35,957 bases of DNA, taken from assembly GCA_964629965.1 (NCBI GenBank), contig CAZVRZ010000047.1, forward strand, positions 1-35,957, written 5' to 3'. Positions 15,678-24,987 of this stretch are shown piece after piece. Under the pieces are notes generated by a model that saw only the letters and a list, made by a program, of their open reading frames with translations, made no database searches and was not told where the DNA came from. Position numbers and translations under genes: made by a program. The first letter of the stretch is position 1. Each line of letters opens with the position of its first letter. This DNA is from CAZVRZ01 sp964629965 (lineage in GTDB: Bacteria; Chloroflexota; Anaerolineae; Anaerolineales; UBA4823).

Positions 15678-15691
15678 GCGGTGGACAATCT

Positions 15692-16708
15692 ATGACATCT
15701 CCTAGCTCAACCTGGTACGAACGCGTCCCCAAAGCCGAACTGCACCTGCACCTGGAAGGCGCCATTCCCCTGCCGGCGCTGTGGAGCCTGGTGCAAAAGT
15801 ACGGCGGCGGCGGACTGGCCAACATCGAGGCGCTGCGCCGGCGCTTTGCCTATCGCGATTTTCCCCACTTCATCGAGACCTGGGTGTGGAAGAACCAATT
15901 CCTGTGCGAATACGAAGACTTCACTTTCATCGCCCAGGCCGTGGCAACCCACCTGGCTTCTCAGAACATCCGCTACGCCGAAGTCTTTTATTCTCCGGCC
16001 GATTTCCGCAAGAAGGGCCTGCTGCCGCAGGAGATCACCTACGCCATTCGCCTGGGACTGGAGCGCGTCCCGGCAGTGGCAGTGCAGCTCATCCCCGACC
16101 TGGTGCGCGACCTGGGACCCGCCGTGGCCCTCACCACCCTGCAGCAGTTGGCCGAGGTCAAAGACCAGGGCCTGGTGGGCGTCGGCCTGGGCGGCTCCGA
16201 ACAAGATCACCCGCCCGAGCTGTTTGCGGAAGCCTACCAAATGGCCCGCCGCCTGGGCTTTCACACCACCGCCCACGCCGGCGAAGCCGCCGGAGCCGCC
16301 AGCATTTGGGGGGCGCTGCAAGTGCTGCAGGCCGAACGCATTGGGCACGGCACACGCGCCGGCGAAGACCCCCGCCTGGTGGATTATCTCGCCGAGCAGC
16401 AAACGCCGCTGGAAATGTGCCCGCTCTCGAACCTGCGCACCAATGTGATCTCCTGCATCCAGGCGCACCCCATTCGCAGCTTTTTCCAGCGCGGCCTGCT
16501 GGTGACCGTCAACACCGACGATCCGCAAATGTTCAATAACTCGCTGGCCGAAGAATACCGCCTGCTGGAAACCGAGCTGGGTTTCAGCCGCAGCGAGGTG
16601 CAGCAGTTGATTCTGAATGCGCTGCGCGCCGCCTGGCTGCCGCCGGACGGTAAAGAGGCCCTGATGGCCGCCTTCCAATCCGACCCATCCTGGAACGAGC
16701 GGCGCTGA
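15692..16708 (+). CDS. add: adenosine deaminase family protein
   Basis: 338 residues, the normal length for this family. Zinc ligands His18 and His20 lie in KAELHLHLEGA. Also visible are the HTTAHAGEA segment with the zinc-binding His and catalytic Glu, the RIGHGT motif, and NTDDP, whose Asp pair completes the site. The reaction is hydrolytic deamination of adenosine (or adenine in close relatives) to the hypoxanthine form, in purine salvage in the cytoplasm. GGTGGA lies upstream of the ATG at 15692. An upstream in-frame ATG at 15629 overlaps the preceding gene and is unlikely. Adenosine versus adenine or another purine cannot be settled from sequence alone. Confidence 0.92.
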   Translation: MTSPSSTWYERVPKAELHLHLEGAIPLPALWSLVQKYGGGGLANIEALRRRFAYRDFPHFIETWVWKNQFLCEYEDFTFIAQAVATHLASQNIRYAEVFYSPADFRKKGLLPQEITYAIRLGLERVPAVAVQLIPDLVRDLGPAVALTTLQQLAEVKDQGLVGVGLGGSEQDHPPELFAEAYQMARRLGFHTTAHAGEAAGAASIWGALQVLQAERIGHGTRAGEDPRLVDYLAEQQTPLEMCPLSNLRTNVISCIQAHPIRSFFQRGLLVTVNTDDPQMFNNSLAEEYRLLETELGFSRSEVQQLILNALRAAWLPPDGKEALMAAFQSDPSWNERR

Positions 16709-16717
16709 GGATCAATT

Positions 16718-17461
16718 ATGGAGCTATATTTCATCCGCCATGGGCAAAGCGCCAACAACGCTGCCTGGTCAGCCGGCGCCGAGCGCGCCAGCCCAGACCC
16801 CGAGCTGACCGAGACCGGTCAGACCCAGGCGCGCCTGCTGGCGAGTTACCTCCAGCAGCACGCCGCCAAAACAGATGAACAGCATTGGGACCGGCAGAAC
16901 AAGCACGGCTTCGGCCTGACCCACCTTTACACCAGCCTGATGGTGCGCGCCGTCGCCACGGGCAGCGCCGTCTCCCAGGCGCTGGGCCTGCCGCTGCAGG
17001 CCTGGGTCGATCTGCACGAAAAATGCGGCATCTACTGGCAGGCAACGCCAGACAGCCCCCCGCAGGGACTGCCGGGCAACCCGCGCTCCTTCTTCGAACA
17101 GCGCTTTCCCGGGCTGGTTCTGCCCGATTGGCTGGACGAGCAAGGCTGGTGGAACCGGCCCTTCGAGGCCTACGCCGAACGCCCCGCCCGCGCCCGGCGC
17201 TTTCTACAAGAACTGCTCGCCAGGCACGGCGACCAGGAAGGCCAGCCTGTGCAGCGCGTGGCGGTCTTCAGCCACGGCGGCTTTTACCAACTGCTGATGG
17301 AGTGCCTGTTCGACCTGCCGTACCTGCAGGAAGAGCAGGAGTGGCAGCGGGAATTCGCGATCAACAACTGCAGCCTCACCCGCATCGATCTCAAGCCCAC
17401 CTGCACCAGCCTCGTCTATCAAAACCGGGTAGATTTTCTACCCCCCGATCTGATCACGTAA
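16718..17461 (+). CDS. histidine phosphatase family protein
   Basis: 247 residues with the phosphoglycerate-mutase-like fold. The phosphate-accepting histidine is His8 in YFIRHGQSANN, the ELTETGQTQARLL helix follows, the second arginine region is LYTSLMVRAVATG, and the second catalytic His is in VAVFSHGGFY. These residues form the phosphohistidine pocket. The substrate is unknown; broad phosphatases and mutases share the pattern. It starts 9 bp after the adenosine deaminase stop and precedes the GH31 gene by 16 bp, so it is part of the same operon. Confidence 0.9.
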   Translation: MELYFIRHGQSANNAAWSAGAERASPDPELTETGQTQARLLASYLQQHAAKTDEQHWDRQNKHGFGLTHLYTSLMVRAVATGSAVSQALGLPLQAWVDLHEKCGIYWQATPDSPPQGLPGNPRSFFEQRFPGLVLPDWLDEQGWWNRPFEAYAERPARARRFLQELLARHGDQEGQPVQRVAVFSHGGFYQLLMECLFDLPYLQEEQEWQREFAINNCSLTRIDLKPTCTSLVYQNRVDFLPPDLIT

Positions 17462-17477
17462 TGATTAGGAGCCTCGT

Positions 17478-19505
17478 ATGAAATTCGATTTTGGACATTG
17501 GGCGCTGCTGCCCGGCGTGCAAGCCACCTATCCGCTCTGGGTGTACGACGTCTACCAGGATGGCAACGCCCTGGTAGCCCTGGGCTACAACAAGGCGATC
17601 AACCAGCGCGCCGATTACCTGGATGGCGCCTTGATCAGCGTGCGCTTCAGTTCGCCGGCGCCCAACGTGCTGCGCGTGCAAGAGACGCACTTCAAAGGAC
17701 GCAAGCCGCGCCTGCCCACCTTCCCGCTGGACTATGCGCAGTCCGCGCCGGAGGTTTCCATCAACATCGATGAACACCAGGCCTGGCTGCGTTCCGGCGA
17801 TCTCCAGGTGACCGTGCCGCGCCAGGGGGCGTGGCGCTACGACATCACCCGCCAGGGCCAGCCTCTGACCGCCTCTGAGCCGCGCTCCCTGGCTCTGTTC
17901 ACCAAAGACGGGCAAACCTACCTGCGCGAGCGCCTGTCGCTGGCCGTGGGCGAAAGCATCTACGGCCTGGGCGAGCGCTTCACCCCCTTCGTCAAGAACG
18001 GCCAATCGATCGATATGTGGAACGAAGACTGCGGCACCGATACCGAGCTGGCCTACAAGAACGTGCCCTTTTACCTCAGCAGCCAGGGCTACGGCGTGCT
18101 GGTCAACAACCCCGGCAAGGTCTCCTTTGAGATCGCCTCCTCCCAGGTGAACAGCGTGCAGTTCAGCGCCGCCGGGCACAGCCTGGATTACTACCTCTTC
18201 GGCGGCCCCACTCCCAAAGAGGCGCTCGATCAGTACACCGCCCTCAGCGGGCGCCCCGCCTTGCTGCCCGATTGGTCGTTTGGCCTGTGGCTGTCCACCT
18301 CCTTCACCACCAATTACGATGAAGCCTCCATCCTGGCAAACATCGAGCGCATGCAGGCCGCCGGCATCCCGCTGGGCGTGTTCCACTTCGACTGCTTTTG
18401 GATGCGCGAGCTGCATTGGGTCGATCTGCTGTGGGACCGGCGCAACTTCCCCGACCCGGCCGGCATGCTGCAGCGCATCAAAGCCCTTGGCGTGCGCATC
18501 TGCCTGTGGATCAATCCCTATATTGCCGAGCTTTCGCCGCTCTTCGACGAAGGCGCCGAGAACGGATTACTGCTGCGCACCCCCGAAGGCGATGTCTACC
18601 AGGACGACCGCTGGCAGCCGGGCATGGCGCTGGTCGATTTCACCAATCCGGCGGCGCGCATGTGGTATCGTGAAAAGCTGCATATCCTGACGGATATGGG
18701 CGTGGACTGCTTCAAGACCGACTTCGGCGAGCGCATCCCCACCCAGGTGCGCTATTATGACGGCTCTGACCCTGAGCGCATGCACAATTACTACACTTAC
18801 CTGTATAACCGCACGGTCTTCGACCTGCTCGAACGCGAAAAAGGCGCCGGCCAGGTTGTCTTGTTCGCCCGCTCTGCCACGGCCGGCAGTCAGAAATTCC
18901 CTCTGCATTGGGGCGGCGACAACTCCTCCACCTACGTGTCCATGGCCGAAACGCTGCGCGGCGGGTTATCGCTCGGCATGTGCGGCTTTGGCTACTGGTC
19001 TCACGATATCAGCGGCTTCATCGGCACCGCCACGCCCGACCTGTACAAGCGCTGGGTGGCCTTTGGGCTGCTCTCTTCGCACTCGCGCCTGCACGGCAGC
19101 GATTCGGTGCGCATGCCCTGGATCTTCGACGAGGAAGCGGTGGATGTGCTGCGCTTTTTCAGCCAGCTCAAACAGCGCCTGATGCCTTACCTGCTGGCGA
19201 CTGCCCAAGAAGCGCACGAGCACGGCTGGCCCATGCTGCGCGCCATGCCGCTCGAGTTTCCCGATGACCTGGCCTGTCGCAGCCTGGACTTACAGTACAT
19301 GCTGGGCCCGGCCTTACTGGTGGCGCCCATCTTCAACCCGCAGGGACAGGTTTCGTACTACCTGCCGCAGGGCGAATGGCGCAACCTGCTCAGCGGCGAG
19401 ATAGCCCAGGGCCCGGCCTGGCGCCACGAAACGCACGGCTACCTGAGCCTGCCGCTGTGGGTGCACACTGAGCGCGGCGCGGCCTGGGCAGGCGTTTTTG
19501 GGTAG
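17478..19505 (+). CDS. GH31 alpha-xylosidase-like glycosidase, C-terminally truncated
   Basis: 675 residues, similar in layout to YicI-type alpha-xylosidases (E. coli YicI is 772 aa). The N-terminal beta-sandwich spans about 1-245 (YGLGERFTPFVKNGQ near 155). The (beta/alpha)8 barrel follows, with nucleophile Asp415 in FKTDFGERIPT and acid/base Asp481 in HWGGDNSS. The barrel and proximal C-domain are complete to LSLPLWV near the C-terminus, where YicI relatives continue VRPN... for roughly 105 more residues. Here the frame instead reads HTERGAAWAGVFG and stops. The expected activity is release of xylose or related sugars from the non-reducing end. Whether the shortened protein folds is unknown. 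TAGGAG precedes the ATG at 17478. Confidence 0.9.
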   Translation: MKFDFGHWALLPGVQATYPLWVYDVYQDGNALVALGYNKAINQRADYLDGALISVRFSSPAPNVLRVQETHFKGRKPRLPTFPLDYAQSAPEVSINIDEHQAWLRSGDLQVTVPRQGAWRYDITRQGQPLTASEPRSLALFTKDGQTYLRERLSLAVGESIYGLGERFTPFVKNGQSIDMWNEDCGTDTELAYKNVPFYLSSQGYGVLVNNPGKVSFEIASSQVNSVQFSAAGHSLDYYLFGGPTPKEALDQYTALSGRPALLPDWSFGLWLSTSFTTNYDEASILANIERMQAAGIPLGVFHFDCFWMRELHWVDLLWDRRNFPDPAGMLQRIKALGVRICLWINPYIAELSPLFDEGAENGLLLRTPEGDVYQDDRWQPGMALVDFTNPAARMWYREKLHILTDMGVDCFKTDFGERIPTQVRYYDGSDPERMHNYYTYLYNRTVFDLLEREKGAGQVVLFARSATAGSQKFPLHWGGDNSSTYVSMAETLRGGLSLGMCGFGYWSHDISGFIGTATPDLYKRWVAFGLLSSHSRLHGSDSVRMPWIFDEEAVDVLRFFSQLKQRLMPYLLATAQEAHEHGWPMLRAMPLEFPDDLACRSLDLQYMLGPALLVAPIFNPQGQVSYYLPQGEWRNLLSGEIAQGPAWRHETHGYLSLPLWVHTERGAAWAGVFG

Positions 19506-19550
19506 AAAAGAGGAACGAATGAAACGAAGAGGAACGAAGGGGTTTTAACC

Positions 19551-20471
19551 CTACGGGCAATTATTATACACGTACATATCAAGCTTATCGAGGGCAGGAT
19601 CATCTTGACGAACAAAGAACAAATCTGTTGTAATCAAATATCTTCGGTCTTTCCATTCGTCTGAGCCATCAGGGTAACGCACATATACACCTCGACCACT
19701 AGGTATGGTTGGACAATCGTCCGAGATGCCGAGTATCTCAAATTTATAGGTTTTATTGCTGCCAGCACCATAATAAACTTTTACACCTGAATAGATTCTC
19801 GCGAAGATAGGATAATAACTCACCCCGGAAACAACCTCTGGCTTGGGTGTAACTGCTTTCGCCGGTTCAAGTGATACAGCTTTGGTTATTTCAAGTAGTG
19901 CGACCGAATCACCCATATCTACCAGGGTAGCCAAGACCCAAACATCGCTATTTTCATCAATCTTCAACCAACTACCATCTTCGTTTTGCCCATAAAGCCT
20001 GAAAGTATCACCCAATTTAGCAGATCCAACAATAACGAAGTTGGTGCCAGGCCCTGACCTGAGATTGCAATTCTCCGCTTTCACGATAATAATGGGGTAA
20101 GAAGTTGTTTTTAGGCCTGGCTGAAGTCTTTGCAAAGTAATTTTGGGCGTGATCGAAGAATCATTTGATTGTACCAATGGAGCGACGAGGGTGCTGCTGG
20201 CTGGCAAATCACCCGCCTGGGTAGCAGAAGCGGGTGGAATACTTTTAGGCTCAGCACTGACTAGAGTTTCCGAATCTGGAATGAACGGGCCAATCGCCAT
20301 AGCTATTATGGCAAAAAAGCTATAAGCCACTAAACATACCACACCTAAACCAAGGAGTTTCGATAAGAATGAGGGGGATGACCTAAGGTCACGCCCGCAG
20401 ATGGGGCAAACTTTTGCTTCAGCTTTTATGGTTTCAGCGCAGAAATAACATATTTTTGTTCTCTCTGACAT
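19551..20471 (-). CDS. zinc-ribbon membrane protein with SH3-like domain
   Basis: 306 residues. The N-terminal zinc ribbon CYFCAETIKAEAKVCPICGRD is in the first 30 residues. One transmembrane helix lies at about 40-65. A Ser/Pro/Thr-rich linker follows to about 115. A bacterial SH3 domain (CNLRSGPGTNFVIVGSAKLGD to the VWVLATLVD strand) spans about 130-195. The C-terminal 110 residues are unrecognised. AAGGGA lies 8 nt before the ATG at 20471. AT-richer than the genes to its left, it lies 88 bp after the defence-island helicase stop in the same orientation, so it may be the last gene of that unit or simply adjacent cargo. Confidence 0.8.
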   Translation of the reverse strand: MSERTKICYFCAETIKAEAKVCPICGRDLRSSPSFLSKLLGLGVVCLVAYSFFAIIAMAIGPFIPDSETLVSAEPKSIPPASATQAGDLPASSTLVAPLVQSNDSSITPKITLQRLQPGLKTTSYPIIIVKAENCNLRSGPGTNFVIVGSAKLGDTFRLYGQNEDGSWLKIDENSDVWVLATLVDMGDSVALLEITKAVSLEPAKAVTPKPEVVSGVSYYPIFARIYSGVKVYYGAGSNKTYKFEILGISDDCPTIPSGRGVYVRYPDGSDEWKDRRYLITTDLFFVRQDDPALDKLDMYVYNNCP

Positions 20472-20559
20472 TTTTATTTCCCTTGACAATAAACTGCCTG
20501 GACAGCATCTACTACCGGAGCGGCGGCGGTCTCAATCGCCATCCATCTATACCGAAACG

Positions 20560-23500
20560 CTACGACCATATATACTCCCAACAAACCAGGTGTAGATCAT
20601 CAATTGTCAGGGTGCGCGTCGGGGTTCCTGATGAAATATCAGGCGCACTGGGCGGCTGGTCATCGACAAGTATTTCAGCGAGTAACTGGTTGACATCCCC
20701 ACTGATTTGATAACGCTGGTATGCGGATTGCAAGCGTTTTAACGCTACTTTAACCATTGGCTGTCCGAGCGTCTTAATCGCCTGCCGAACCTGGCTACGC
20801 TGCAAGGCGGGGTTGTTCAGGTGTTGGCGCAATACCGCCGTGACTGTCTGTTGAATGGGTTCGATAATCAGGGGCGCGGCTTCCAGGGCAACCTGGGCCT
20901 GGATAGATTCCAGGATATGAGCCTGTACCTTCGTTTGTATCGCAAAAACATCGGCTTCGCCGATGAAGCGCGGCGTATCGGGCGCACAGTTGATCAGGCT
21001 AGCAATCACAAACCGGTTGTCAAGTATCTTTCCAGTCTGCAAATCGTAATAGCGCCAAAAATGCTGTACTGCGCCTTGGGATTCTGTTACCGTAAAGTAG
21101 AAGAACAGCCCGCGGTAGTTGCTGCGATGCAGACCCGAATGGATGCCGTCTGGCAAAGAGTCCAATTTTTCCTTGGCTCCCCCGGCCAGCAAGGCTTTCA
21201 ATTCCTGCAACAAGTACTCACTGCTGGCCAGTTCGATGAACTGCTCCTGCTCTTTGACAACAGTGCCGTCCTCATCCTGAATACGGCGCAGGGTATTAAA
21301 GTTGCGCGGATGGACCGTCTCGCCCAACACGCTGGCATCCAGAAAACCAGTGGCGTCAATTTGGGCGATCTTTTGGCTCAGGTTTTGCACCAGTTTCAGC
21401 AGGCGTTCCAACCCGGCATCTGGAAACAGGTTATGAATCGTAATCGTGTCGAATTCAGACCCAATCCGGTCAATGCGCCCGGCGCGCTGCACCATGCGAG
21501 TAGGATTCCAATGCAAATCGTAATTAATCAAGATACCACAATCTTGAAGATTTTGACCTTCCGAGAGTACATCCGTGGAAATCAATATATCCACTTCATC
21601 TGCTGAACCAACCAGTTCGGGCTTTTGGTTAGAGCGAGGAGAGAATGCCTGGATCAAGCGGCTGCGATCTTTGGGCGCGGCGCTGCTATCCATGCGCCGG
21701 ATTTTTGGGTTGCCAATCGATTGGCGCCAGGCGGCGGCTCTTTCCAAACCTAGTTCACGGTATAAGTAACGGGCCGTGTCTTTGTAATAGGTGAAGACGA
21801 GCACCTTTTGCCCATGAAGCCGGTCGCTTAACAAATCCCTCAGGGCTTGCAGCTTGTCGTCCTCCGCAGCAGAGATATCCTTAATCAAATGCCAGATATC
21901 GGTGAGAACCTCAATATCGCGCTGCAAGGCCTTATGTAAAGCTCGCAGATCGTATTGGGCTGTATCCAATACCGGCAGGCTCTCCAGGTAAGCTTTGGCA
22001 TCTTCGTTGGCATCGAAATCATCTGCCAATGAGATAGGAGTCAGGTCATCTTCTTCATCTTCCCGCGCCAGGTACTGCATGGCTTTGGCGAACGAGCGGC
22101 TGTCCAAAATTTTGCCGCCCAGGGCGTATTCTTCAAAGGTCTTGGTAAAAGCCAGGGCGCGCCGGATGCTGATGCGGAAGGCGTCTATGCTCGACTCCAG
22201 GCGTTTTAGGTAGCGGGTTTTGAAAATGCCCACCAGGGCCTGTTCGCGCCCTTCCTCAAACTCATCCCGTTCTATTCCTGTGTGCTTATAAGACTCCAGG
22301 TTATATTGGGCAAGCTGCAAGCGCTCGATGCCGCTGACGACGTGCTCGTAGATGCCCTCATAGGTAGCTTCGAGATTATAGTGAATGGTACGCAGGCGGC
22401 GTTCTGGCCAGCGCACCGGTTTGCCCTGGATGGTGGCGTTTGGGTATGCCTTGCGGATGAATGGGCGCGTGCGCCGGATGACCACCTCTTCCAGCAGGTT
22501 GAACAGTGCCACGCTGGCCTGCTCTTCGCGCACCTGCTGGCGGGCAGCATGAAAGTAGCGATAAAGATCACCAATGCCAGCGGCAGCAAAATAACTACGA
22601 TTGTTCTGGGTAAAAAGCGTGATCTGGTGATACAGGTCAAAAATATCGTTGTTGATCGGCGTGGCGGTCAACAAGATAATTTTCTTGCGCCCGCCACTGC
22701 GCCCGCGACCGCGGTTGGCTGCGATGAGCGAAGACAGGTTTTCGTAGCGCTGTGTGGTGGAACGACGGAAATTGTGCGACTCGTCCACCAGGATGATATC
22801 TACATCCCGGTAGCTATCTAAATCCAGGTTGCCGGTGGACTGTCCCAAAGCTTCTTGGGTGACAACCTGTGCAGCAATCGTGGCTGAGGCCAGTTCGCGC
22901 TGCCACATTTCTTTCAGTGAGGCGGGGCAAATCACCAGGGCTTTCATCCGTTGATGGTAGGCGTAATCTTCGAGCAGCTTTTTGCCGATCCAGGTCTTAC
23001 CCATACCCACCGAGTCGCCGACCAGCACTCCGTCATATTTCGCCAGCATGCGGCGAGCCTTTTTGACGGCATCATCTTGAAACTCAGAAAGCTCGACCGC
23101 CGAGCGCACGCCCGGCATTTCGGTTGCATCCAGGTCTGCGCCAAAGTAAGTGTAGATGGCTTTTAGGAAAATATCATAGGGGGTGTATTCCACGCCACCG
23201 AATTTGGAAGCATCCAGCAAAGTGATCAGCTCTTCTTTGAAGTCGCGCGCCTGGTTCCACTGACCTTCGTACCAATCCACCAGGTCTAAAATCGCGCGGG
23301 CGCCGACCTCGCTTTTGAGAATTCGCCGGTTGGTTTCGCTGATTGTTTTGTTGGCATGCTCATCTACCAGGCGTTCGGCGGCGCTGCGCGCCTGGGCGTC
23401 ATCCACTTCTTCCGCGTCCAGCAGAGTCTTATGCGCCAGGTTCAATTCTTTATTGGTGCTCAGGCCAGGACCGGTGAAATTTGAAGAACCGACAATGCCA

Positions 23501-23937
23501 ATCAGCGGCAAAAAGCGATCAAACAAGGCTGCCTGTAAGCCCTTATCGCCGTAGAATAAATAGCTCTTGGCATGCAAAAAACCACTTTCATACAAGCGCA
23601 CACCCACTTCGGCACGCCGCAGGTAGGCAATCAGATCTTCCACCAGGCGCAGCGTATCTTCCCGGTAAGGCTCGCCTTCCAAATCCCCACGTAACCATTT
23701 TTTTAGAGATGCCGCGCTTGGGCGCAGCCCAACATCTTTGGCTTCTACCGGCTGAAAGCCTAGCAATAGGCGAAAGCTGCGCAAATTTTCCAGTTGCGCT
23801 TGCAGTAAGCGAAAGCCGCTGATGCTGAAGTAGGCTGTGGCCACGTCCAGCGAATGACCGGTACGCGCTGCCATGACGTCATTCAGGATATCGGACAATT
23901 TAAATTGCTGGTTATCTATAACATATGGCAAACGCAT
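20560..23937 (-). CDS. PLD-nuclease / SNF2-helicase fusion protein
   Basis: 1125 residues. The N-terminal phospholipase-D-like nuclease domain (about 25-200) carries an HKD motif: HAKSYLFYGD, then GIVGSSNFTGPGL. The SNF2/superfamily 2 motor has Walker A DSVGMGKT (about 310), motif Ia VICPASL, the DEAH-type box DESH (about 385), motif III LLTATPINN, and in the second RecA lobe VLVFTYYKDTARYL, DVLSEGQNLQ and QRAGRIDRIGS (about 820). The roughly 300-residue C-terminal part is unrecognised. It probably translocates on duplex DNA and delivers the nuclease. Last of the four tightly spaced island genes, 34 bp after the PIN-like gene. The fusion resembles helicase-nuclease subunits of restriction and DISARM-like systems. 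Confidence 0.9.
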   Translation of the reverse strand: MRLPYVIDNQQFKLSDILNDVMAARTGHSLDVATAYFSISGFRLLQAQLENLRSFRLLLGFQPVEAKDVGLRPSAASLKKWLRGDLEGEPYREDTLRLVEDLIAYLRRAEVGVRLYESGFLHAKSYLFYGDKGLQAALFDRFLPLIGIVGSSNFTGPGLSTNKELNLAHKTLLDAEEVDDAQARSAAERLVDEHANKTISETNRRILKSEVGARAILDLVDWYEGQWNQARDFKEELITLLDASKFGGVEYTPYDIFLKAIYTYFGADLDATEMPGVRSAVELSEFQDDAVKKARRMLAKYDGVLVGDSVGMGKTWIGKKLLEDYAYHQRMKALVICPASLKEMWQRELASATIAAQVVTQEALGQSTGNLDLDSYRDVDIILVDESHNFRRSTTQRYENLSSLIAANRGRGRSGGRKKIILLTATPINNDIFDLYHQITLFTQNNRSYFAAAGIGDLYRYFHAARQQVREEQASVALFNLLEEVVIRRTRPFIRKAYPNATIQGKPVRWPERRLRTIHYNLEATYEGIYEHVVSGIERLQLAQYNLESYKHTGIERDEFEEGREQALVGIFKTRYLKRLESSIDAFRISIRRALAFTKTFEEYALGGKILDSRSFAKAMQYLAREDEEDDLTPISLADDFDANEDAKAYLESLPVLDTAQYDLRALHKALQRDIEVLTDIWHLIKDISAAEDDKLQALRDLLSDRLHGQKVLVFTYYKDTARYLYRELGLERAAAWRQSIGNPKIRRMDSSAAPKDRSRLIQAFSPRSNQKPELVGSADEVDILISTDVLSEGQNLQDCGILINYDLHWNPTRMVQRAGRIDRIGSEFDTITIHNLFPDAGLERLLKLVQNLSQKIAQIDATGFLDASVLGETVHPRNFNTLRRIQDEDGTVVKEQEQFIELASSEYLLQELKALLAGGAKEKLDSLPDGIHSGLHRSNYRGLFFYFTVTESQGAVQHFWRYYDLQTGKILDNRFVIASLINCAPDTPRFIGEADVFAIQTKVQAHILESIQAQVALEAAPLIIEPIQQTVTAVLRQHLNNPALQRSQVRQAIKTLGQPMVKVALKRLQSAYQRYQISGDVNQLLAEILVDDQPPSAPDISSGTPTRTLTIDDLHLVCWEYIWS

Positions 23938-23971
23938 AGTATTAGCAAACCTCGTTTAGTTTAACCCTGTG

Positions 23972-24982
23972 CTAACGATCAATCACTAGAAACGGGAATA
24001 AGCCGCTGACCAAATCCCAAATATCTGGCGGGCCTTCAAACCATTCATTTGAGGCAATTTTTGCATGATTATACAAAGCATGTGCAAGAACCAGAAGATC
24101 ACCAAAATCGTCAAAATCATCAAAGGCAACCCCGTTTTGCTCTAGTGTTTCATAGATTAGCAAGAAATAATCGAAAATCTCTTGTGTAGTGGCCTCAAAA
24201 ATAAAGATGCCCCATAAAGGACGTTCAGAATCCAGCGAAATCGAATTCAATACCCACCGAGCATTCTTGTATTTGATGTCATTTTCAGGCTTATTGATCA
24301 CCCACTGAGTTTCCTCAAGTACACTCATGGGCACAATGAAGTGTCGTGAAGCGCCATATGTGGCAATGATGTTTCGAAAATCTCTACAGGCTTGCTCGGA
24401 AAGGCGGCCCGGAAAATGAATATTATCTAAACCAGTCAAAAAACCATCGGCGGGCAATTGCTCAAGCAATTCCACCAGGTTGTTCGTGTCTAAGACAATA
24501 TCCGGACTGGATACAGCCCGGATTTGCGGAGCTTCCGATCTACCTTCAGGGGGAAGCGCCACCCAGCCATTTTGCAATATTTGCGGTTTGTGAACCGTTC
24601 TGAGTCGATAAACTAGATGTTTGTTATGCCCCCAATAAATGCCTGGATCCTCACAGGGAACAGGCGCATCTTCACCTGGTAGATCAAGCGGCAATCCAAT
24701 GATCTCACCAGGTATTTCTCTGTCGCTTAATTCATGCATATGGATAAAGGATTCGCCAGACAAAGTGTGTTTCTCGCTTAAATCGGCCCAACAAGTGCGG
24801 AAGCCCCTGGGAGAAACCTGATGATGCTTTACCAATAAGTGAACAGCCCGACAAAGCTCGAACACAGGCAACTGATACACCGGTTTAAACAGGTTATCAG
24901 CTGCCAATCGGAAAGCTTCATCGCGCTCTTGAGCCGAACTGAAGCAGTATTCAAGGATGTCACAATCGATCAGTGGCTGCAT
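23972..24982 (-). CDS. PIN-domain-like protein of the defence island
   Basis: About 336 residues from the ATG at 24982. The N-terminal 155 residues are unrecognised. The C-terminal half looks like a PIN nuclease: an SPDIVLDTNNLVELL strand with the first Asp (about residue 160), a conserved Glu in PMSVLEETQWVI, and a C-terminal acidic cluster DDFDDFGDLLVLAHAL. These are the positions of the metal-binding acidic triad. A TTG at 24991 overlapping the ATPase stop (TTGA) is an alternative, coupled start. RNA or single-stranded DNA cleavage is typical of the family; a toxic abortive role here is an inference. Confidence 0.7.
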   Translation of the reverse strand: MQPLIDCDILEYCFSSAQERDEAFRLAADNLFKPVYQLPVFELCRAVHLLVKHHQVSPRGFRTCWADLSEKHTLSGESFIHMHELSDREIPGEIIGLPLDLPGEDAPVPCEDPGIYWGHNKHLVYRLRTVHKPQILQNGWVALPPEGRSEAPQIRAVSSPDIVLDTNNLVELLEQLPADGFLTGLDNIHFPGRLSEQACRDFRNIIATYGASRHFIVPMSVLEETQWVINKPENDIKYKNARWVLNSISLDSERPLWGIFIFEATTQEIFDYFLLIYETLEQNGVAFDDFDDFGDLLVLAHALYNHAKIASNEWFEGPPDIWDLVSGLFPFLVIDR

Positions 24983-24987
24983 AGCGA

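Noticed and set aside
17454..18416. 320-codon minus-strand frame opposite the GH31 gene
   Set aside because: A shadow ORF produced by high-GC third positions; the plus strand has clear catalytic motifs.
20474..20569. 31-codon ORF overlapping the helicase stop and ending just before the zinc-ribbon gene
   Set aside because: No ribosome site and no recognisable feature; a chance ORF is most likely.
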